Counted from the stretch's first letter, positions 30,001 to 40,755 are shown. The stretch: 64,000 nucleotides of DNA from Herbaspirillum sp. SJZ106 (GCF_006715495.1 NZ_VFNI01000006.1:124001-188000); one strand, 5' to 3'. Translations and numbers: made by a program. The notes: generated by a model from the letters alone, not told the origin.

Positions 30001-31294
30001 TTTCAAGGCCGAGATCGCGGGCAAGGGCAATGCGGCATCGGCGGCGGGACAGAGCAAGCTGACCAGTTCGGAAATGGCCCAATACGTGGAGCCGGACATG
30101 GTCTCGGCGCGCGTAGGCGAATTCACGCTGATGGGCAAAAAACTCAACAAGCTGGTGCTGGACGCCACGCACCAGAAGAACGCCTGGAAAATGAAGCTGG
30201 AGTCGCAGCAGGTTTCCGGCGACATTACCTGGGACGAGCCCGGCGGCAGCCGCGGGTCGGGCAAGGTCACGGCGCGCTTGTCTTCGCTGGTTCTGCCCAA
30301 GGGGAATGGCGCGGCCGACGCCGCCAATGCCAATGCATCAGGCGCCGGCGGTTCGGAGCAAATGCCCGCGCTGGATATCCGCGCGGAGCAGTTCGAACTG
30401 GCAGGCAAGAAGCTTGGCCGCCTGGAGCTCGACGCCAACAATATGATGACTGCGGTGGGCCGTGAATGGCGCATCAATCGGCTGGTGCTGGCCAATGAGG
30501 ATGCGCAGTTCCGCGCCGCCGGCAACTGGATGTCTTTCGGCGCCAGCAATACCACCAACATCACCTATGCGCTGGATATCAACGACGCCGGCAAGTTGCT
30601 GGAGCGCTTCGGTTATCCGGGCACGATCAGGGGCGGCCACGGCAAGCTGGACGGCGACCTGAGCTGGAAGGGCCTGCCCTATGCCATGGACATGGCCAGC
30701 CTGGGCGGCCAACTGCACATGGATGTGCATTCAGGGCAATTCCTCAAGGTCGACCCGGGGGCGGGCAAGCTACTGGGCGTGCTGAACCTGCAGGCGCTGC
30801 CGCGCCGCCTGACGCTGGATTTCCGCGATGTGTTTTCCGAAGGCTTTGCGTTCGACAACGTGGTCGGCACCGCTTCGGTCAACCGCGGCATCGCAACTAC
30901 CGACAACCTGAAAATGACCGGCGTCACCGCCTCGGTGCTGATGAACGGTTCGGCTGACATCGCCAGGGAAACGCAGGACCTGCATGTCGTGGTGATTCCC
31001 GAAATCAACCTCGGCACTGCTTCGGTGGTGGCGATGGCGGTCAATCCGGTGGTCGGCGTAGGCACCTTGCTGGCCCAGCTGTTCCTGCGCAATCCGGTGA
31101 TGAAGTCACTCACTTTCGAATACAAGGTCACCGGCCCGTGGAGCGATCCTATCGTGGTCAAGCAGGGGCAGGTGTCGCAGGTCGAACCCGAGCGCGTGCC
31201 GGATAACGGCAAGCCGGCGACGCCGGCCGAGGCTGCCGGGACTGCGCGCCGCCGGGCACAGGATATCGGCCCGCCGATCAACGTGGGCCACTGA
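27038..31294 (+). CDS. yhdP: YhdP family AsmA-like envelope protein
   Basis: 1418 residues from the ATG at 27038; the frame also runs 24 codons further upstream, and the ribosome-binding site is not clear. One N-terminal transmembrane helix (LGFTFKLLLAAYFIFCALFL) anchors a very long periplasmic beta-rich region, beginning with the DUF3971/AsmA-type part (GVASKAIGRAVSIDAIDASW) and ending in the conserved C-terminal AsmA-like stretch (PGAGKLLGVLNLQALPRRLT and PVVGVGTLLAQLFLRNPVMK). YhdP, TamB and YdbH are bridge-like proteins that carry phospholipids to the outer membrane. Upstream of a nitrilase and tldD, a conserved order. Confidence 0.92.
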   Translation: MSEEQHNATSKPAHWALCWRIVRGTCFHLNRASYHVLGFTFKLLLAAYFIFCALFLVLRYVVLPEIGHYKPQIEGVASKAIGRAVSIDAIDASWSGLRPQLSLNNITVHDEAGQPALTLPHVSATLSWTSVLVAGLRLESLVIEQADLSIRRDPSGKLFVAGIPVPTGGDGSSLDWLLSQREIVIRGSKLRWSDEMRGAPELALEDVDLVLHNHWLRHRMALRATPPAAYAAPLDVRADFSHPAFASRISDVSHWTGTLYADLRQTDLSVWRAWFDYPLDIAQGRGSVRAWLALDRAKVANFTADLALSDFTARLSKKLEPLNLKRVNGRISASESLGGTPEDGVPTFGANGHKVALSDFSIEMPDGFSLPPTSISESYEPATLLKAEQTSVKATHLNLEALSQLAARLPLTLSQRKLLDDLAPRGELHDFTVQWQGTYPELTSYRIRGGFTGLGLKAQARHVEVRKTALQQAAPAQWAGLPGVENLAGEIDATEKGGTVRLSSKKMALQLPEQMFAEPSMPFDSLDLKAHWQYQKDQTLLFALDDMQFTQPGVAGRLRGTHLLPLQGQSLGSVDITGELSAFDLKTLRRYLPAHISEPLRRWLTEGLMDGTMRDVQLTLKGALADFPFHAAKPGDKPKGRFLVSGDFDGLKINYTPGHVNQDGKEPEWPLLEDGSGRFSIDSTQLEVKADSARTLGANLSRVTARIADLASHEAVLEIDGAANGPMSTFLQYVRQSPVAHWTGEVMAQASATGDARLELKFQMPLNHAIDTKAQGVFSFANNDVDLLPTLPMMYRTVGKVEFNERGFSLNGIRGQFLGDSVAITGGTQRDGSSQVRMDGAINIDALRQLYPEASMQRLLARLSGGARYTASVLVRQHHPEVIVESSLAGLGSELPAPLRKSPQESLPMRFELQPVASNDPLIEREEIKVALGPNIASHYLREKVAARSDEWRVVSGGIAYNQPLPSPASGLKLALSADSVDMDAWQAFKAEIAGKGNAASAAGQSKLTSSEMAQYVEPDMVSARVGEFTLMGKKLNKLVLDATHQKNAWKMKLESQQVSGDITWDEPGGSRGSGKVTARLSSLVLPKGNGAADAANANASGAGGSEQMPALDIRAEQFELAGKKLGRLELDANNMMTAVGREWRINRLVLANEDAQFRAAGNWMSFGASNTTNITYALDINDAGKLLERFGYPGTIRGGHGKLDGDLSWKGLPYAMDMASLGGQLHMDVHSGQFLKVDPGAGKLLGVLNLQALPRRLTLDFRDVFSEGFAFDNVVGTASVNRGIATTDNLKMTGVTASVLMNGSADIARETQDLHVVVIPEINLGTASVVAMAVNPVVGVGTLLAQLFLRNPVMKSLTFEYKVTGPWSDPIVVKQGQVSQVEPERVPDNGKPATPAEAAGTARRRAQDIGPPINVGH

Positions 31295-31405
31295 TTCCGT
31301 CGATGCGCCGGGAGCTTGACGTTGCCGGCGCGGCAGGCGGTTCTGCGCGATACTTGAGGTAATGTACTTGAAGCAATGCAGGCATTTCCGATGAGGCATG
31401 ACAAC

Positions 31406-32212
31406 ATGACGCAAGCATTCAGGGTGGCGGCGATACAGATGGTGTCGACGCCCGAGGTAGGACAGAACTTCGAGAGCGCCGCGCGCCTGGTCGGCCAGGC
31501 GGCGGAGCAGGGCGCGGGATTGGTGTTGCTGCCGGAATATTGGCCCATCATGGGCATGCACGAGCGCGACAAGCTCGGCCATGCCGAGACCGACCAGGCC
31601 GGCCGCATCCAGGAATTCATGGCCGACCTGGCGCGCAGGCACGGCATCTGGCTGATCGGCGGCACGCTGCCGATGGCCGCGGCCACCGACGGCAAGGTGC
31701 TCAATACGTCGCTGGTCTACGATCCGCAGGGACGGCGCGTGGCGCGCTACGACAAGATCCACCTCTTCAGCTTCTCCCGCGGCGAAGAAAACTACGACGA
31801 GGCGCGCACCATCGAATACGGCACCGAGGTCAAGACGTTCGAGGCGCCGTTCGGCCGGGTGGGCTTGTCGGTTTGCTACGACCTGCGTTTCCCGGAACTG
31901 TACCGGGCCATGGGCGAGTGCGCATTGATCGTGATGCCGGCCGCCTTCACCTACACCACCGGCAATGCCCATTGGGAAACCCTGCTGCGCGCCCGCGCCA
32001 TCGAGAACCAGTGTTACCTGCTGGCTTCGGCCCAGGGCGGCAAGCACGTCAATGGGCGCCGCACATGGGGCCACAGCATGCTGGTCGACCCCTGGGGGGA
32101 AATCATTTCCGTATTGCCCGAAGGCGAAGGCCTTGTGATCGGCGATATCGACCCCCATCGTCTACAATATGTCAGAGAAAGCCTGCCGGCATTGCGCCAC
32201 CGCAAGTTTTGA
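31406..32212 (+). CDS. carbon-nitrogen hydrolase (Nit1/nitrilase family, deaminated glutathione amidase-like)
   Basis: 268 residues from MTQAFRVAAIQMVST (GAGG upstream). The nitrilase triad is present: Glu44 (LLPEYW), Lys117 (YDKIHLF) and Cys157 (VCYDLRFPELYR). The layout and short length match the Nit1 branch, which hydrolyses deaminated glutathione as metabolite repair. The substrate is inferred from subfamily. It lies between yhdP and tldD on the same strand, a neighbourhood common in betaproteobacteria. Confidence 0.9.
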   Translation: MTQAFRVAAIQMVSTPEVGQNFESAARLVGQAAEQGAGLVLLPEYWPIMGMHERDKLGHAETDQAGRIQEFMADLARRHGIWLIGGTLPMAAATDGKVLNTSLVYDPQGRRVARYDKIHLFSFSRGEENYDEARTIEYGTEVKTFEAPFGRVGLSVCYDLRFPELYRAMGECALIVMPAAFTYTTGNAHWETLLRARAIENQCYLLASAQGGKHVNGRRTWGHSMLVDPWGEIISVLPEGEGLVIGDIDPHRLQYVRESLPALRHRKF

Positions 32213-32283
32213 AACGTTGCTGATGTCGTCGCCGATGTTGTTGCCGATGTCGCTGCACTGTATTAAGCCTTCCAGAAGATCCT

Positions 32284-33744
32284 ATGAAATTATTTGAACC
32301 GAATATGGGCGCCCTGCAAGTGGCGCGCGACGTGCTCCTGACCCCTTTCGGCCTGGACGAGTCCAAGCTGTTGAAAGCGCTGGGCAGCATGTTCACCCAT
32401 AAAGTGGATTACGCCGACCTGTATTTCCAGTTCACCAAGAGCGAGGGCTGGAGCCTGGAAGAGGGCATCGTCAAGACCGGCAGCTTTTCCATCGACCAGG
32501 GCGTCGGCGTGCGCGCCGTGTCCGGCGACAAGACCGCGTTTTCCTATTCCGATGAGATTTCCGAGCGCGCCTTGCTGGATGCCGCGGCTGCCACGCGCAC
32601 CATCGCGCGCCAGGGTGCGGGCAAGATCAAGGTCGCCGGCAACATGACTCCCGGCGGCGGCCGCGCGCTGTACCTGCCGCACGATCCGCTGGTCTCGCTG
32701 GACGCCACCGCCAAGGTGCAGTTGCTGGAGCGCGTCGAGCGCATCGCGCGCGCCAAGGATCCGCGCGTGGTGCAGGTCATGGCCAGCCTGTCGGGCGAAT
32801 ACGACGTGGTGCTGGTGGCGCGCGCCGATGGCGTGCTGGCGGCGGATATCCGCCCGCTGGTGCGGGTGTCGGTGACGGTCATCGCCGAGCAGAACGGGCG
32901 CCGCGAGATGGGCAGCAGCGGCGGCGGCGGCCGCTACAGCTATGCCTATTTCACCGACGCGCTGCTGGAGAAGTACGCTTCCGAAGCGGTCGCCACCGCA
33001 CTGGTCAACCTGGAATCGCGCCCGGCCCCGGCCGGCCCGATGACGGTCGTGCTCGGGCCCGGCTGGCCCGGCGTGCTGCTGCATGAGGCGATCGGCCACG
33101 GCCTGGAAGGCGATTTCAACCGCAAGGGATCGAGCGCCTTCTCCGGCCGCATCGGCGAACGCGTCGCCGCCCGCGGCGTGACCGTGGTCGACGACGGCAC
33201 CCTGGCCGACCGCCGCGGTTCGCTCAACATCGACGACGAAGGCAATCCGACCCAGTGCACCACGCTGATCGAAGACGGCATCCTGAAGGGCTATATCCAG
33301 GACACCATGAACGCGCGCCTGATGAAGATGCCGGTGACCGGCAACGCCCGCCGCGAATCGTTCGCGCACCTGCCGATGCCGCGCATGACCAACACCTACA
33401 TGCTGGCCGGCGACAAGGACCCGGCCGAGATCCTGGCCTCGGTCAAGAACGGCCTGTATGCGGTCAACTTCGGCGGCGGCCAGGTCGACATCACCAACGG
33501 CAAGTTCGTGTTCTCGGCCAGCGAGGCCTACATGATCGAGAACGGCAAGGTGACCTATCCGGTCAAGGGCGCCACCTTGATCGGCAACGGCCCGGATGTA
33601 CTCAACCGCGTCTCGCTGATCGGCAACGACATGAGCCTGGATTCGGGCGTGGGCGTGTGCGGCAAGGAGGGCCAGAGCGTGCCGGTGGGCGTAGGCCAGC
33701 CGACCTTGCGCCTGGATGGCGTGACGGTGGGCGGCACCGCCTGA
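32284..33744 (+). CDS. tldD: metalloprotease TldD
   Basis: 486 residues. The HExxxH zinc motif is [12 protein letters not shown] (His 267, Glu 268, His 272). TldD with TldE (PmbA) forms a heterodimeric protease that processes unfolded peptides such as microcin and CcdA; tldE is not in this window. Other landmarks are [20 protein letters not shown] and the C-terminal [20 protein letters not shown]. It sits 71 bp downstream of the nitrilase gene and is followed by a strong terminator. Confidence 0.97.
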   Translation: MKLFEPNMGALQVARDVLLTPFGLDESKLLKALGSMFTHKVDYADLYFQFTKSEGWSLEEGIVKTGSFSIDQGVGVRAVSGDKTAFSYSDEISERALLDAAAATRTIARQGAGKIKVAGNMTPGGGRALYLPHDPLVSLDATAKVQLLERVERIARAKDPRVVQVMASLSGEYDVVLVARADGVLAADIRPLVRVSVTVIAEQNGRREMGSSGGGGRYSYAYFTDALLEKYASEAVATALVNLESRPAPAGPMTVVLGPGWPGVLLHEAIGHGLEGDFNRKGSSAFSGRIGERVAARGVTVVDDGTLADRRGSLNIDDEGNPTQCTTLIEDGILKGYIQDTMNARLMKMPVTGNARRESFAHLPMPRMTNTYMLAGDKDPAEILASVKNGLYAVNFGGGQVDITNGKFVFSASEAYMIENGKVTYPVKGATLIGNGPDVLNRVSLIGNDMSLDSGVGVCGKEGQSVPVGVGQPTLRLDGVTVGGTA

Positions 33745-33764
33745 GCGTTTTTCGCATGCCTCAC

Positions 33765-33801
33765 AAAAGCCGCCGGCGTTCCCGGCGGCTTTTATTTTTT
33801 T
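33765..33801 (+). terminator. terminator of tldD
   Basis: AAAAGCCGCCGG/CCGGCGGCTTTTA hairpin with a T-rich tail. Confidence 0.9.
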
Positions 33802-34129
33802 AGGAAGCCGATTGGCTGCGGAGCGGGGTGAGCCTGCGGCGCCGAAGCAGTAAAAAGGTGAAATGGGCAGGCGATTTCAATGTTTTTTTGCATGTCCGCC
33901 ACACCCGGGATGATCGGATAGGGGCCAGATTCCGTGCATCGGCCTTGGTTATTTATTGTATTTGTAGCCGTCTTTGCACATATTTTGAGTTTAAATTTTC
34001 ATTTAAGTCATTATTTTTGGATGTTTTGTGTAAATAATCATGGGAAAGCCATTTTGGTGGCTTCGCTTGCCAAAGCCCGGGATTTGTAGCACTATGGGTG
34101 CCTGTTTCGATTTATCCATGCAGCCGACG
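33802..34129 (+). other. low-GC upstream region of aroG
   Basis: About 330 bp between the tldD terminator and the aroG leader peptide. From about 33940 to 34190 it is much more A+T-rich than the surrounding genes. It should hold the aroG promoter. A 22-codon frame at 34019 is present but has no supporting signal. Confidence 0.6.
33985..34014 (+). promoter_or_regulatory. tentative promoter for the aroG leader transcript
   Basis: TTGAGT (33985-33990), an 18-bp spacer and CATTAT (34009-34014). Both hexamers match four of six consensus positions. It would start the leader transcript near 34021. Confidence 0.35.
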
Positions 34130-34210
34130 ATGTCTTTCTTCCGCGCTTACTTTTATTTTTACTTTAGCTATTCCAGCCCCACGGCGGTGAAAAGCGGTAA
34201 GCGTTCGTAA
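34130..34210 (+). CDS. Phe/Tyr-rich leader peptide of aroG (attenuator)
   Basis: 26-codon ORF whose residues 3-14 read FFRAYFYFYFSY: five Phe and four Tyr in twelve positions, then a polar tail ending in KRS and TAA at 34208. The clustering of control codons just ahead of overlapping RNA helices is the signature of ribosome-mediated attenuation, as in the pheA and pheST leaders. An in-frame ATG four codons upstream (34118) is an alternative start. No strong Shine-Dalgarno sequence is visible at either. It is 97 bp upstream of aroG on the same strand. Confidence 0.8.
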   Translation: MSFFRAYFYFYFSYSSPTAVKSGKRS

Positions 34211-34262
34211 AAAGACAAAACCGAATTTCCTAAAAAACCGCCAGTGATGGCGGTTTTTTTTT
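34144..34262 (+). promoter_or_regulatory. transcription attenuator of aroG: alternative RNA helices
   Basis: Region 1, CGCTTAC (34144-34150), pairs with GTAAGCG in region 2 (34197-34203). Region 2, CACGGCGGT (34180-34188), pairs with ACCGCC-A-GTG in region 3 (34237-34246), forming an antiterminator. Region 3 also pairs with GGCGGT of region 4 to make the terminator at 34232-34262. A ribosome stalled on the Phe/Tyr codons would cover region 1 and free region 2 to block termination. A ribosome reaching the stop codon would cover region 2 and permit it. Confidence 0.75.
34232..34262 (+). terminator. attenuator terminator upstream of aroG
   Basis: AAAAAACCGCC, loop AGTGAT, GGCGGTTTTTTTT: a textbook rho-independent terminator placed 45 bp before the aroG start rather than after a gene. 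Confidence 0.9.
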
Positions 34263-34306
34263 AGTCGATTTCCAGCTAACCAAGCTAAAGCAACTCAGGA
34301 GAAAAA

Positions 34307-35377
34307 ATGCCGCGCACTGACGATCTTCGCATCCGAGAAATGAAAGAACTGCTTCCTCCTTCGCATTTGATCCGCGAGTTTGCCTGCACCGAAAAGGTCG
34401 AGAGCACCACGGCCGAAGCGCGTACCGCATTGCACCGCATCCTGCACGGCCAGGACGACCGCCTGATGGTGGTCATCGGCCCGTGCTCCATCCACGACAC
34501 CAAGGCCGCGATGGAATACGCGCGCCGCCTGGTGGTCGAGCGCGAGCGCCACAAGAACGAGCTGGAAATCGTGATGCGCGTCTACTTCGAAAAGCCGCGC
34601 ACCACCGTCGGCTGGAAGGGCCTGATCAACGATCCGTACATGGACAACAGCTTCCGCATCAACGACGGCCTGCGCACCGCACGCGAACTGCTGCTCAACA
34701 TCAACGAGCTGGGCCTGCCGGCCGGCACCGAATTCCTCGACGTGATCAGCCCGCAATACATCGCCGACCTGATCAGCTGGGGCGCCATCGGCGCCCGCAC
34801 TACCGAGTCGCAAGTGCACCGCGAGCTGGCGTCGGGCCTGTCGTGCCCGGTCGGCTTCAAGAACGGCACCGACGGCAACGTCAAGATCGCGGTGGACGCG
34901 ATCAAGGCCGCCTCGCAGCCGCACCACTTCCTGTCGGTCACCAAGGGCGGCCACTCGGCCATCGTCTCGACCGCCGGCAACGAGGATTGCCACATCATCC
35001 TGCGCGGCGGCAAGACGCCCAACTACGACGCCGCCAGCGTGGAAGCCGCATGCCAGGACATCGCCAAGAGCGGCCTGGCCTCGCGCCTGATGATCGACGC
35101 CTCGCACGCCAACAGTTCCAAGAAGCCGGAAAACCAGATCCCGGTGTGCGCCGACATCGGCCGCCAGGTCGCCGCCGGCGACACCCGCATCGTCGGCGTG
35201 ATGGTGGAGTCGCACCTGGTGGCCGGCCGCCAGGATCTGGTGCCGGGCAAGGAACTGACCTACGGCCAGTCCATCACCGATGGTTGCATCAACTGGGAAG
35301 AAAGCCTGCAAGTGCTGCAAGGCCTGGCCGACTCGGTCAAGCAGCGCCGCCTGGTGGGTGAGCGCGACGCCGCCTGA
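34307..35377 (+). CDS. aroG: 3-deoxy-7-phosphoheptulonate (DAHP) synthase
   Basis: 356 residues, type I-alpha DAHP synthase that condenses PEP and erythrose-4-phosphate as the first step of aromatic synthesis. Landmarks: VVIGPCSIHDTKAAMEYA, VYFEKPRTTVGWKGLINDPY, SCPVGFKNGTDGNVKIAVDA, DASHANSSKKPENQ and GVMVESHLVAGRQ. The AGGAG site is 6 bp before the ATG. Which aromatic amino acid inhibits the enzyme cannot be read with certainty. The upstream leader with Phe and Tyr codons suggests transcriptional control by both charged tRNAs. Confidence 0.97.
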   Translation: MPRTDDLRIREMKELLPPSHLIREFACTEKVESTTAEARTALHRILHGQDDRLMVVIGPCSIHDTKAAMEYARRLVVERERHKNELEIVMRVYFEKPRTTVGWKGLINDPYMDNSFRINDGLRTARELLLNINELGLPAGTEFLDVISPQYIADLISWGAIGARTTESQVHRELASGLSCPVGFKNGTDGNVKIAVDAIKAASQPHHFLSVTKGGHSAIVSTAGNEDCHIILRGGKTPNYDAASVEAACQDIAKSGLASRLMIDASHANSSKKPENQIPVCADIGRQVAAGDTRIVGVMVESHLVAGRQDLVPGKELTYGQSITDGCINWEESLQVLQGLADSVKQRRLVGERDAA

Positions 35378-35401
35378 TCATTGCTGTTGTTGCATGGCAA
35401 G

Positions 35402-35438
35402 CCGCCGTGAGCCAGGTTGTGGCCACGGCGGTTTTTTT
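35402..35438 (+). terminator. terminator of aroG
   Basis: CCGCCGTG/CACGGCGG stem followed by seven T. Confidence 0.9.
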
Positions 35439-35562
35439 ATCCGCATCACTGGCGGCCGTGCGGCGCAAGTGTGATGGAAGAGCTTTGTTTTGCATGTGTC
35501 CCGGTGCAGAATGGCATCCGCAGTTCCATTGCTGATGCTTAAAATACTTAAGGAGATTGCAG

Positions 35563-36045
35563 ATGTCTACTTCATCCAAAGTCAAACCGATTCCCGAAGG
35601 CATGCATTCCATCACGCCGCACCTGGTCTGTGCCGGCGCCGCAGACGCCATCGAGTTCTACAAGAAAGCCTTCGGCGCCGTGGACCGGGGGCGTTTGCCC
35701 GGCCCCGACGGCAGGCTGATGCATGCGCAGATCAGCATCGGCGATTCTTACCTGATGCTGGTCGATGAAGCGCCGGAATGGAAGAGCCTGGGCCCCAAGG
35801 CGCTGGGCGGCTCGCCGGTCACCATCCACCTGTACGTGGAAGACGCGGATGCCGTATTCGCCCAGGCCGTGGCGGCCGGCGCCCAGGTGACCTTGCCGCT
35901 GACCGACATGTTCTGGGGTGACCGCTACGGGCAACTGGTCGATCCCTTCGGTCATAAATGGTCGGTGGCCACGCATGTGCGCGACCTGACTCCGGAAGAG
36001 ATACGCGAGGGCGCCAACGCCATGATGGCCGCGGCGGGGAAATAA
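35563..36045 (+). CDS. VOC-family (PhnB-like glyoxalase/bleomycin-resistance fold) protein
   Basis: 160 residues from the ATG at 35563, preceded by AAGGAG. The paired beta-alpha-beta modules are seen as ITPHLVCAGAADAIEFYKKA and VTIHLYVEDADAVFAQAVAA, with FWGDRYGQLVDPFGHKW as the conserved C-terminal strand-loop. It resembles the PhnB/YdcJ-type VOC proteins that lack an assigned reaction. It stands alone, convergent with yajQ. Confidence 0.85.
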   Translation: MSTSSKVKPIPEGMHSITPHLVCAGAADAIEFYKKAFGAVDRGRLPGPDGRLMHAQISIGDSYLMLVDEAPEWKSLGPKALGGSPVTIHLYVEDADAVFAQAVAAGAQVTLPLTDMFWGDRYGQLVDPFGHKWSVATHVRDLTPEEIREGANAMMAAAGK

Positions 36046-36080
36046 GCGATACCACGCAGCGCAACAGCGTGGCCTGAAGC

Positions 36081-36109
36081 GACAACGCCGGCATCATGCC
36101 GGCGTTGTC
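36081..36109. terminator. bidirectional terminator between VOC gene and yajQ
   Basis: Perfect palindrome GACAACGCCGGC/GCCGGCGTTGTC with a short loop, between convergent genes. Confidence 0.75.
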
Positions 36110-36136
36110 GTTATGTCGTCATCGTATTGCCGCCGC

Positions 36137-36622
36137 TTAGTCGCGGAAGTTGTTGAATTCCAGGGGGATATCCTTCACTTCCTTGCGCAGCAGCGCCATG
36201 GCGGCCTGCAGGTCGTCGCGCTTGGCCCCGGCGATGCGCACGGCATCGCCCTGGATGCTGGCCTGCACCTTCATCTTGCTGTCCTTGATGACGCGCACGA
36301 TCTTCTTGGCATCGTCGCTTTCGATGCCGTTCTTGACCTTGATCACCTGCTTGACCTTGTCGCCGCCGATCTTCTCGATCTTGCCTTCGTCGAGGAAACG
36401 CACATCGACGTTGCGCTTGGTCATCTTGTTGGTCAGCACGTCGCGCACCTGGCCGAGCTGGAATTCCGAGTCGGCGAAGGCGGTCAGTTCGCGTTCCTTT
36501 TGCTCGACGCGGGCGTCGGTGCCCTTGAAGTCGAAACGGGTGGAGATTTCCTTGTTGGCCTGCTCGACGGCATTCTTGACTTCGACCAGGTTGGCTTCGC
36601 AAACGGTATCAAATGAGGGCAT
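36137..36622 (-). CDS. yajQ: YajQ-family nucleotide-binding protein
   Basis: 161 residues, standard length. Start [20 protein letters not shown], then [20 protein letters not shown] and the C-terminal [20 protein letters not shown] with [15 protein letters not shown]. Members bind nucleotides/RNA, and in Xanthomonas and Pseudomonas relatives bind cyclic di-GMP. That role here is inference; a diguanylate cyclase lies at 56963-58030. Divergent from murB with 131 bp between. Confidence 0.95.
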   Translation of the reverse strand: MPSFDTVCEANLVEVKNAVEQANKEISTRFDFKGTDARVEQKERELTAFADSEFQLGQVRDVLTNKMTKRNVDVRFLDEGKIEKIGGDKVKQVIKVKNGIESDDAKKIVRVIKDSKMKVQASIQGDAVRIAGAKRDDLQAAMALLRKEVKDIPLEFNNFRD

Positions 36623-36753
36623 GGCAGTATCCTTTTATTCTTGCGGCCGGAGGGTTCCGGCGTTACCAACGAGATTTTAACGGACTGGCGGCAGCAGGGC
36701 TATGGCATGTGCGCCGACAGACGTTCTCCGGCAGCAGCTATAATCCAGCCCTT

Positions 36754-37788
36754 ATGTTCCCGATCCCCGTACAGCGCGATTTTTCCTTGCGCGCACTCAA
36801 TACCTTCGGCATCGACGCCCGCGCGCAAGCCTACCTGGCCATCGATGCCATGGATGCCGTCGACACCTTGCGCGCCGTGCGAGCAAACGCCGAACTGTCC
36901 GCCTTGCCGCGCCTGGTGCTGGGCGGCGGTAGCAACCTGCTGCTGACGCGCGACTTTCCCGGCCTGGTGCTGCACATGTGCGGCCGCGGCATCGCCGTGG
37001 TCGGCCAGGACAGCGAATTCACCTATGTGCGCGCCGCCGCCGGCGAGAACTGGCATGGCTTCGTGCAATGGACGCTGGCCCAGGGCCTGGGCGGGCTGGA
37101 GAACCTGTCGTTGATTCCCGGCAGCGTGGGCGCCGCGCCGATCCAGAACATCGGCGCCTACGGCGTGGAGGTCAAGGATCGTTTCCATGCGCTGAGCGCC
37201 TTCGATTTCTCCACCGGCGAAGTGACGGTGCTGGACGGCCCGGCCTGCCGCTTCGGCTATCGCGACAGCGTGTTCAAGCATGAACTGCGCGACAGCGCCG
37301 TGGTGCTGGACGTCACCTTTGCCTTGCCCAGGAAATGGCAGGCCAACGCCAGCTACGCCGATGTTGCGCAGGCGCTGGCCGACAAGCAGATTTCTGAACC
37401 CGGCGCGCGCGACATTGCCGATGCCGTCATCGCCATCCGCACGCGCAAGCTGCCCGACCCGGCGCGGATCGGCAATGCCGGCAGTTTCTTCAAGAACCCC
37501 ATCGTCAGCGCGCAGCAGCGCGAGGCCCTGGTGCAGCAGCATGCCAACTTGGTCAGCTATCGCCAGGACGACGGCAGCTACAAGCTGGCCGCCGGCTGGC
37601 TGATCGACCAGTGCGGCTGGAAGGGCAAGTCGCTGGGCGCGGCCGGCGTGTACGAGAAGCAGGCGCTGGTGCTGGTCAACCGGGGCGGCGCCAGCGGGGC
37701 CGAGGTGGCGGCGCTGGCGCGGGCGATCCAGGCCGACGTGCAGGCAAGGTTCGGGGTGGTGCTGGAGCCGGAGCCGGTTTTCATCTGA
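36754..37788 (+). CDS. murB: UDP-N-acetylenolpyruvoylglucosamine reductase
   Basis: 344 residues from MFPIPVQRDFSLRALNTFGI. It is a FAD enzyme reducing UDP-GlcNAc enolpyruvate to UDP-MurNAc. The FAD domain shows LVLGGGSNLLLTRDFPGLVL; LENLSLIPGSVGAAPIQNIGAYG and the catalytic region KLPDPARIGNAGSFFKNPIV follow. It is the long type I form with the extra C-terminal segment ending LEPEPVFI. The upstream frame to 36613 overlaps yajQ's start and is rejected. Confidence 0.96.
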   Translation: MFPIPVQRDFSLRALNTFGIDARAQAYLAIDAMDAVDTLRAVRANAELSALPRLVLGGGSNLLLTRDFPGLVLHMCGRGIAVVGQDSEFTYVRAAAGENWHGFVQWTLAQGLGGLENLSLIPGSVGAAPIQNIGAYGVEVKDRFHALSAFDFSTGEVTVLDGPACRFGYRDSVFKHELRDSAVVLDVTFALPRKWQANASYADVAQALADKQISEPGARDIADAVIAIRTRKLPDPARIGNAGSFFKNPIVSAQQREALVQQHANLVSYRQDDGSYKLAAGWLIDQCGWKGKSLGAAGVYEKQALVLVNRGGASGAEVAALARAIQADVQARFGVVLEPEPVFI

Positions 37789-37802
37789 GCGGGCAGATCT
37801 GG

Positions 37803-38024
37803 AATGCCGTTCAGTCAAGGCTAATGCTGAGCTACTCAACACCGGAGTCCGTTCGGGCTGAGTAGACCCGTCAGGGGCGTATCGAAGCCAGCGCGCCAGC
37901 GTCAGCGGCCTTGCCTGCCCTTCGATACGCTGCTGCGCAGCTACTCAGGGCGAACGGAGTCTGGACTCCACAAACACAACTCCACAAATGAAAATGCCGT
38001 TCAGTGCTTAACTGAACGGCATTT
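37803..38024 (+). repeat. REPIN-like dispersed repeat, copy B
   Basis: A 222-bp element. It opens AATGCCGTTCAGTCAAGGCT, has inverted modules CCGTTCGGGCTGAGTAG..CGTATCGAAG and CCTTCGATACG..GCTACTCAGG..CGAACGGA, and closes with hairpin AATGCCGTTCAG..CTGAACGGCATT. It sits just after murB, facing ppnP. Confidence 0.88.
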
Positions 38025-38068
38025 GTCATCGACTGGCGCTTTTTACATGCGCTGCAACTGCCGGCGGA

Positions 38069-38383
38069 TCAGCCGTAATGGCAGACGTAATCCACGGTTT
38101 CCGTGACTTCGATGTCGAAGGACGAATTGCCCGGTACGCTGAACTGGGTGCCGGCGCCGTAGGTATTCCACGTTTCTTCGCCCTTGAGGCGCACACGGCA
38201 GCTGCCGCTGATGATTTCCATGATTTCCGGCGAAGCGGTGCCGAAATTGAGCGACGCGGGCAGGATCACGCCCAGGGTCTTCCTGGTGCCGTCGGCGAAC
38301 AGCACGGTGTGCGAGACGCACTTGCCGTCAAAGTAGACATTGCCCTTTTTCAGGACGGTGACGTTGTCGAATTGGGTGCTCAT
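38069..38383 (-). CDS. ppnP: pyrimidine/purine nucleoside phosphorylase PpnP
   Basis: 104 residues, a small cupin of the DUF1255 family. [20 protein letters not shown], the [20 protein letters not shown] stretch and [20 protein letters not shown] match PpnP throughout. The E. coli protein phosphorolyses a wide range of nucleosides. The gene lies 34 bp downstream of argG on the same strand and may be co-transcribed. Confidence 0.94.
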   Translation of the reverse strand: MSTQFDNVTVLKKGNVYFDGKCVSHTVLFADGTRKTLGVILPASLNFGTASPEIMEIISGSCRVRLKGEETWNTYGAGTQFSVPGNSSFDIEVTETVDYVCHYG

Positions 38384-38417
38384 CAGAAATTCTTTCAGAT
38401 ATCTCGGTTGCAGGCGA

Positions 38418-40719
<2,302 letters not shown>

Positions 40720-40727
40720 AAATGAAA

Positions 40728-40755
40728 ACGGCGGCCAGCGTGGCGCCTGCCGCCG
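40728..40755 (-). promoter_or_regulatory. terminator-like hairpin in the argF leader
   Basis: CGGCGGC/GCCGCCG stem followed by TTTTCATTT and then the argF ATG. It could act as an attenuator or as a block to translation initiation; no anti-structure is evident. Confidence 0.45.

Noticed and set aside
27086..30172. 1028-residue open frame on the minus strand
   Set aside because: Antisense shadow of yhdP, no motifs and no start signals.
34019..34087. 22-codon ORF upstream of the aroG leader peptide
   Set aside because: No enrichment in aromatic codons and no ribosome-binding site; not needed for the attenuator model.
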